Of a stretch of DNA of 64,000 nt, positions 58,305 through 64,000 are shown in pieces (the first letter of the stretch is position 1; each line of letters opens with the position of its first letter). Source of the stretch: Heterodera schachtii (Eukaryota; Nematoda; Chromadorea; Rhabditida; Heteroderidae); the NCBI GenBank assembly GCA_023374025.1, contig SIJG01000144.1, positions 1-64,000 of the forward strand. Direction: 5' to 3'. The notes below the pieces were generated by a model that ran no database searches, was not told the origin of the DNA, and saw only the letters and a list, made by a program, of their open reading frames with translations. Made by a program: the position numbers and the translations under genes.

Positions 58305-58629
58305 ATGAACCGACGGTAATGAATTTTTTAAAATTCGCAAAATTCGTCATTTATTTAACTAAACTGTTTTTCCATAATTTCAGTTGGATTTGTAATGACG
58401 TTTGGATGGACATTTTGCCCTGTTTTGACCGTCCTCAACTCGGCCTCAAATTGGCGTCTTTGCTTTTCTTCGTTTAAATCACCAAATTTTTGACAATGGC
58501 ACCGATTTACATTTGTGGATTCCTTCTTCACACACCGCGGATGGCCAGCGGATTTGGGACATTTTTGTTCGTGAATTATGGCCCATTTTTTCGACAAACA
58601 TTCACCATTTGGGCTTTACCGGTGATCAA
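58305..58629 (+). pseudogene. F-box-like gene fragment of cyst-nematode type (right arm)
   Basis: The same gene start as the left arm in opposite orientation: an 11-bp exon (58305-58315), intron (58316-58383), then exon 2 reading WICNDVWMDILPCFDRPQLG and LKLAS. Near 58460 an internal deletion of about 70 codons and a frameshift join it to a later part of the family, which in the next frame reads AFLRLNHQIFDNGTDLHLWI and DGQRIWDIFVRELWPIF, then TNIHHLGF. The frame stops at about 58629, next to the point where the interrupted secreted-family exon resumes. It is a dead fragment but preserves a different part of the family than the left arm. Confidence 0.75.
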
Positions 58630-60049
58630 TAAATTTACAAATTTTGAACAAAAATTATTAAATGAGCAGAGATTGAATAATGAAGCAAAATTAAAAAATG
58701 AATCAAAATTGTCAATTAATGAAATGAATTGCAATTGGCAATTGACACAGGGAATGAATGGGAAACAAATGAAAGTTTAGATGGAATAATTGGACAAAAT
58801 TTTGAGAATATTTAGAGAAAATGTTCAAAAAAGAGGAGGAATGGACAAAAAATGACAACCCACGGAAAGCTAGTAAAATAAATGTTGACAAACATTTGGT
58901 AATTATCTTTTCAAAATTCGAAAATCAATGGAATTGGGTGAGAATTTACATTAAATGAAAATTAAATAAATTCAAAATTTAGGTTGAAGATGCTTTATTT
59001 TCGGAGACAAATTTTGAGAATTTTTTTTAAAATGGCAATAGAATATTTAAATTATTTAAGTCGAAAAAAAGAGAAAGGAAAAAATAATGGGGATGATCAA
59101 CGAATGATTTCTTTTGGGTTATATGAATATGAGAAAATGAAAAAGCACTTGATGCAAAGATATAAAGCCCATCTTGGCCTTATGTATTTGATGCGAGAGA
59201 ATTGGCACTGTGAAAAATTGGAAAGGAATTTAAAGAAAAATGTCAAAAATATCAAAAATATTTGGATATTTTATATGAATATTATTCCGATTGTATATTG
59301 AAGGTTTTATTTTAAATTAATGACTTTTAACTATTATATATATGTTTATTTAAGGTAAAAGCAATGAATTGGCCCATAAATTATCAGCAGTGAAGCCAAT
59401 ATTTATGCCTAATTACGGAAATAATCAAACTAATTTAATTTCTGTCGTCCAAACCCTAAATAAATTTTCGAAATATTTTTCGGCAAAGTTGAAGAATAGC
59501 ACTTTTCATTTTGAGATGGATTTGTTAAATGAAGTCGAATTGAATAGAGGAGGAAAATTTGTTTACAAAAAAATTAACGGACCAAAAAATGTGCAAGAAA
59601 AGGGAAAAAACGAAATTGAAATTGCCAACCTTCGAAAAGAATTTGAGCAAAAATGGAAAAAATGTATGAAAATGCAAAAGAAAAGGCCAGGAAGAAAAGG
59701 AGAAATTGGATAAAGCAATTGAAAATGCGGCAAATAATGAAAAAAAAAAGAACTGAAATATGAATATGATGATAAATTTGGCACTTTTATCTCGTCGACA
59801 TTTTATGAAAAATTCTTTATTTTTGGTATTTAAATAGCATAGGGGATTAAGCGAACAAATTATTTATTAGAATTTGAAAATGATTTTTTTCGATTTTTTG
59901 ATTAAATTTAATTTTATAATTAATTTTCCTATGCTATTGAAATGCCTATTTTTCATTAAACATGCTTCTCTCTCTATTTCTTCTTCTCCTATTTTCGATT
60001 ATTTTTGATTTGTTTTATAATTTTTCTTTTCAATTAGTTTATAATTCTA

Positions 60050-60400
60050 TTTTTTTAGAACATATGAAACAAATAATGACAAGCATAATATAATTTTGAG
60101 TACAAAATTCGATGATTCACATATATGGATAGCATTTAGAAATATAAATAAATTATTATTTTTAATTAAAGTAAAATTTTCTTTGATTAGGCTTTAATTT
60201 TGGAATTTATGAATTAAAAGTGACGAACCTTAACAAATTCCTTAAGCTGATAAACGAATTCCATAAGAGAGCATATTTTGGGTGAAAAAAAGACTTTCTG
60301 GGCACTGCATATTTTATGAGAAAGAATTGGCATTGTGATAAAATTGGAAAAAAGTTTAAAGAAAAACATCAAAAATATCGCAAATATAGTAAGGTTTTAA
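60050..60400 (+). pseudogene. Relic of the secreted family, exon 2 end and exon 3 part
   Basis: At 60070-60140 the sequence encodes a match to the exon 2 end (DKHNIILSTKFDDSHIW). At 60297-60395 it encodes LGTAYFMRKNWHCDKIGKKF and HQKYRKY, matching the module in exon 2/3. The intervening part is scrambled. Plus strand, directly downstream of the interrupted copy. Confidence 0.65.
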
Positions 60401-60504
60401 AAAAATTTATTTGTTCGAATTCGCATTGTCTCGGTTCGAAATGACTGAAGAAAAAATAAAAATTCACAATAGGGGGTCGACCATTCACTTTTTAATGTTA
60501 TATA

Positions 60505-60865
60505 AAATATAGAACCCGGATTTTGAGGCATATGCCTTTTTTTTTTGTTGCTAACTTGCTACGGCCTAATACGCACGAAAAACGAGTTTTAAACTTGGTT
60601 TGAGGCTTCTAGATATTAACTTTTAAGTGCTCTTTTTTCCCTTTTTTTTTTGCGATTTTGGTGCCTAATACCGGGCACGTTATTTTATGCCTTTTTCCCG
60701 AAATTTCTAAGAAATATCTAACTAATTCCCAAATATGCACCAAAATAAGAAAATAAAATTTTTTTCTTAATGATTTTTTACAAAATAATTCTTAGAGAAA
60801 CGTGAAAGCACAAAATTCCATAAAAATACCTAAGTATACTTAAGAAGAACTCTTTATCTAATTTA
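60505..60865. mobile_element. Dispersed AGGCATATGCCT-type element, copy at the 3' end of a family gene
   Basis: Starts TAGAACCCGGATTTTGAGGC followed by ATATGCC and shares TTGCTA-GGCCTAATA, CTTGGTTTGAGGCTTCTAG, GGTGCCTAATACCGGGCACG and related phrases with 31933-32489 (opposite orientation). It abuts the point where exon 4 of the minus-strand family gene stops, so insertion or an associated deletion probably truncated that gene. No clear 8-bp duplication could be read. Confidence 0.65.
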
Positions 60866-60867
60866 AA

Positions 60868-62180
60868 GATTCACTAATGGTGGCAATTGTTTCGACCCTT
60901 CCGGTTTTTTAGCTAAATAAATTATTATAATTATTATTTTAATAAAAGATAAATACAAAATAATGTAAATCAAACAAACCTTGACCATACAATCGGAATA
61001 AATATTCATATAAAATTTCTAAATATTTCCGATGTTTTTGGCATTCTCTCCGTTTATATGCAATTAACGCAATTTTGCCACAGTGCCAATTCTCTCTCAT
61101 CAAATGCATAACGCCAAGATGGGCCTCATATTTTTGCGTCAAATGCTTTTTCATTTTCTGAATTTCAATAAACCAAATGAAATGATCATCATCGTTCCAA
61201 TAAAAATTTTTCATTCGAAGTAAATAATTTGAATATTCTTTAGTCATTTTAAAAAATTTATCAAAATTTGTCGGTAATCCTTTGACAAATTCCAAAAATT
61301 CAGCATCTTCATCCTAATTTTTAATTTTTTAAAGTTTTGCTTGAATGTTAAGTCTCACCCATATCAAATAATCATCGAATTTTGTATACAAAATTATCAA
61401 ATGTTTGTCATCATTTATTTGCTTTGCTTTCCGTGGTTTGTTTTTTATTGCATTTTCTTCTGCTTTTTTAAACATTTCCTTTAAATTTTCATCAAAATTT
61501 TGTTGGATTATTCCTTCCAAACTTTCATTTGTTTGCAATTCTTTCGCTGTGCAATTGCCAATTGCAAAATCATTTCATTAATTGGTAATTTTGGTTCATT
61601 TTCCAATTCCAATTTAAATTTATAATTTAATCTCTTCTCATTCAACAATTTTGGTTGAAATTTTCCAAAATAATAAAACATATTGTATAATTTAGATTTA
61701 CTCCAAGATGAATCAAAATAAAATTGCGAAATTTTGGCCAGACAATTCACTGCATAAATTATTGGACCTTCAATTTCAATTCGTTCTTTAAATAAAAATT
61801 TTGGCTTCACTGTTGGAATTCCAGCATATTCTCTGCACAAATATTCGTACAAAATGTCCAAATATTTTCGATATTTTTGGCATTCTGTCCGTTTATATTC
61901 TTCAAATTCATCTGTTATTTTGTCACATTTCCAATTCTTTCTCATATAATACATAATGCCAAGGTGTGCTTCGTATTTCTGCTTTGAATATTCACTGATT
62001 TTCATTTTCTGATCATTTCTCACAAACGCAATTAGCATTTTATCTTCTCCCTGATTAAAAAACGATTAGACAAATTATTATCCTGATTAATTGACTCACA
62101 GATGGAATTGCATTTGAAATATGAATTTCAAAACAATGAATAATAATAAGAAATGGTATTATAAAAAAAGAATAGAACAT
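60868..62180 (-). pseudogene. Secreted-family copy, nearly intact but frameshifted and 3'-truncated
   Basis: Exon 1 (62180-62100, 81 bp) encodes a signal peptide starting MFYSFFIIPFLIII, followed by a 49-bp intron. Exon 2 is 62050-61359, then the conserved 45-bp intron. Exon 3 (61313-60980) is 334 bp, identical in length to the intact gene; a 67-bp intron follows, and exon 4 starts at 60912. Exon 2 has one missing base near 61552 (compare TTGACACAGG with TTGCACAGC), which breaks the frame. Both module copies are well preserved (YEAHLGIMYYMRKNW, ECQKYRKYLDILYEYL; YEAHLGVMHLMRENW, ECQKHRKYLEILYEYL). Exon 4 is lost after about 15 codons, where a dispersed element begins. It is a recent pseudogene, or a gene carrying one sequencing error and an altered 3' end. 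Confidence 0.8.
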
Positions 62181-63017
62181 TATCTTTTCCCTTAAAAAAT
62201 AAATGAAAATTAAAATCTTTTAATTATTATTTCAATTTATTTACATAAAAGTAATTTAAATACATTGCCTAATGATATATAGTAATTATGAAAATGAAAA
62301 AAGAAAAGAGCAAAAATTCTATTAAGTAAAAAATTGAGTAATCCTACTGCTACTCAATTACCATTTCTAATAATTGCATCATAATTATAAAAAAATAAAA
62401 TGCGAATTGATTTTCAACTCCACAGAACCATTACTTTTCACATTGGAGCTGAGGAATGCGAATGATGTGCTCCAAAATTGAATGGAAGAAAGACAGAAAT
62501 AACGAAAAATTGCGTTAAATTATTTCTTTTATAAAAAGATAGTTTTTTAAGTATTTTTCAAAAATCTAATGCATAATTAAAACTGTAGAAAGTAAATAAA
62601 ATAAAAAAAATTTTTTGTTGAAAATTATTAAATTAAATTTAGTTAAGAATTTATTATTTAGTCTCGAAAAAATGTATGAATTTTCACTTCAACAATTAAA
62701 GGTCTTCCTTCACCAATTAATTAGTGAATGAAAATTGTGACTCATTAGTTGAAAAGTATTTTATTGAACAAAAAAAAAATTTGAAATAAAAATTAATTTG
62801 AAAAAATTAATTGTTGAACATTGAAATGTTATTAATTAGTTTGGGAACTTAATTTTTGCCAATAAAATAGCTGACAAATTTGCTTTTGCTTTTAAATTTT
62901 TTTTATTGCAAAATAAAGTCAATATCCCCCCTTAATAAATTTTTATCATTTAAGTAGCATTTGACAAATTTAATGTTTTTAATAATTGTTTTCCATTTTT
63001 GTAAATTTGCAAAAAAA
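62181..63017. other. AT-rich spacer with one palindromic unit
   Basis: A unit resembling the 50772-51098 repeats lies at about 62325-62385 (TTAAGTA, then GAGTAATCCTACT, then CATTTCTAATAATTGCATCA). On the minus strand, GCTCTTTTCTTTTTTCATT near 62310 resembles the upstream region of the relic at 2.3 kb. No gene. Confidence 0.4.
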
Positions 63018-64000
63018 TTATTTTTCTTTCATCGCTTGCGGCAATGCAAATTGCTTTTTCTCGACGTCATGAATCTTAAATGGTAAAATTGATTAAAATT
63101 GTATAAAAATATAAATACAGAGCAAAATTAAAAAAGCAAAATTTATCAAAATTTTATTAATTTTTCTAAAAAATTATTATTATAAAAATTAGTTCTTCAC
63201 ACTTTTTACTTAGAGAAAATATTTATAAATTAAAAAATTACATATAAAAATAAATAAAAGTGTGGATATTTTACTTGGCAATATTCACGGCAAAATGGGT
63301 CACCAAGCAGCCAAGATGGGATTGATTCCAAGGTGGTCAGGCCGACTAAGCAAGTGCCATCGCCCTTATCAAAGAGCAGCGTCTTCTATAATTTTGTTTG
63401 AAATTTTTGAATTTTTTTGAATTTTATATTTACAAGAAGACATCATAATTAAAAAAAAATTTAAAACATTCTTAATTAGAAAAACCCGGTCGGACCAGAC
63501 TTAAAAGTGTGATTTTTCAAACTGTTTTTTACACATGTTTTTAGTTGAAAAACTTTAAAATTTCATAGTATTTGATAAATAGTTGCAGAGGAAAATTTTA
63601 TGGTAAATGTGATAATAATTAACTGGGTCTTTATTATTAAAACCAAATATCCCACGTGAAATTATAAGGATTTTTTAAATACCTATTTCCTGAAATTAAA
63701 GCCCCCGGGGCTTTATTGTCCAACTTCGATCAAAAGGTAATCTTTATATGTAATCATAAGGGGCACAAATTCAGGAGTGCTCAATAAAAGGAAATACGTA
63801 ATTTAAAAAAAAACCAAAAATCTGCGTCTATTTCCTTAATTAGGTAGTGAAATATCAAAAAAAAAAAAATCAATAAACTAAAAATTTTGCTTAATAAAAT
63901 CTCAAGAAAAATACAAGGCTGAATCAACCACAACACACCTCGTCCACTTTGTATTCCTGGCCATGGATCGTGAAAATGATGGGGCCAAATTTTTGATCAC
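63018..64000 (-). CDS. Aspartic protease (pepsin family A1), last three exons, continues off the right edge
   Basis: Exons in gene order: 64000-63939 (partial) reading APIIFTIHGQEYKVDE; 63385-63275 (37 codons) reading TLLFDKGDGTCLVGL and WLLGDPFCREYCQ; 63074-63018 reading IHDVEKKQFALPQAMKEK and a stop. Introns are 63386-63938 (GTGTGT donor) and 63075-63274 (GTAAAA donor), both phase 0. The I-FTI-GxxY, CxxGL and W-LGDPFxREYC patterns belong to the C-terminal lobe of A1 aspartic proteases (cathepsin D-like), which cleave proteins in acidic compartments or when secreted. The catalytic D-T/S-G motifs and signal peptide would lie outside the window, so activity cannot be judged. The visible part is undamaged. 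Confidence 0.85.

Larger units (their letters stand above)
56572..59809 (+). pseudogene. Secreted-family copy interrupted by F-box insertion
   Basis: Exon 1 (56572-56645) is 74 bp instead of 81, so the signal-peptide frame is broken. Exon 2 starts at 56697 and is collinear with the intact gene (ECQKYR analogue CQKYRKYLNILYEYLCREY, VKPKLVF, IEIDGPIIYAVN) up to about 57002. Unrelated F-box DNA then occupies the space to about 58630. Exon 2 resumes at LLNEQRLNNEAKL, lacking about 27 residues, with a one-base loss near 58725. The intron at 58938-58982 is conserved at 45 bp. Exon 3 (58983-59303) has a one-base deletion in an A run near 59216. Exon 4 (59355-59809) is frameshifted and lacks the usual SSPFS stop. 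It is clearly dead but still shows its complete original layout. Confidence 0.85.

Overview
The window looks like nuclear DNA of a plant-parasitic tylenchid nematode, most likely a cyst nematode or close relative. It is strongly AT-rich. Introns are very short (45-68 bp) with GT...TTTCAG-type ends. Argonaute fragments are present. Two gene fragments match an F-box-like family that I recall as greatly expanded in Globodera and Heterodera. No species call is possible from sequence alone. Most of the window is gene-poor AT-rich DNA with relics, repeats and small DNA transposons; only a few loci look close to intact.

Layout. 1-11.6 kb: AT-rich DNA with one relic (2.4-3.1 kb) of a gene family whose main cluster lies 50 kb away. 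11.7-12.3 kb: 3'-truncated cyclin B. 13.2-16.4 kb: a dense repeat block with a GC-rich 159-bp tandem array, G-rich and C-rich minisatellites and two tRNA-like elements. 17-20 kb: dispersed repeats and palindromes. 23.4-24.7 kb: an interrupted envelope-like reading frame, probably from a retroelement. 25.3-28 kb: a 31-bp minisatellite, a near-identical 470-bp tandem duplication and a 503-bp inverted-repeat element. 31.7-39.4 kb: a graveyard of gene fragments (Pmp3-like, a cysteine-rich exon, Scribble/LET-413-like LRR, DDX24/MAK5-like helicase, Argonaute PIWI), separated by short GC-rich hairpin repeats. Part of the Argonaute gene lies in a 380-bp inverted repeat. 41-49.3 kb: RING-like and BTB fragments, a 790-bp fold-back element, a degenerate ubiquitin-like gene and a hAT-type MITE with a perfect 8-bp target duplication.

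50.7-62.2 kb is the most interesting region. It is a cluster of at least seven copies or relics of a family I cannot match to any known domain. One copy (51416-53135, four exons, 517 residues) appears intact. It has a signal peptide, two copies of a ~50-residue module, and a charged coiled-coil C-terminus. A second copy (60868-62180, minus strand) keeps the same exon lengths but has a one-base frameshift and a truncated last exon. A third copy is interrupted by a ~1.6-kb insertion made of two opposed F-box gene fragments, one of which carries a hAT-type MITE exactly at its splice donor. Conserved upstream sequence (a 20-bp box and repeated imperfect palindromes) accompanies several copies. The signal peptide, birth-and-death turnover and host type make a secreted or effector-like family a reasonable hypothesis, but function is unknown.

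The right edge holds the last three exons of an aspartic protease gene (minus strand) that continues beyond the window. The genes do not form an operon or pathway. What links them is duplication, inversion and DNA-transposon activity.
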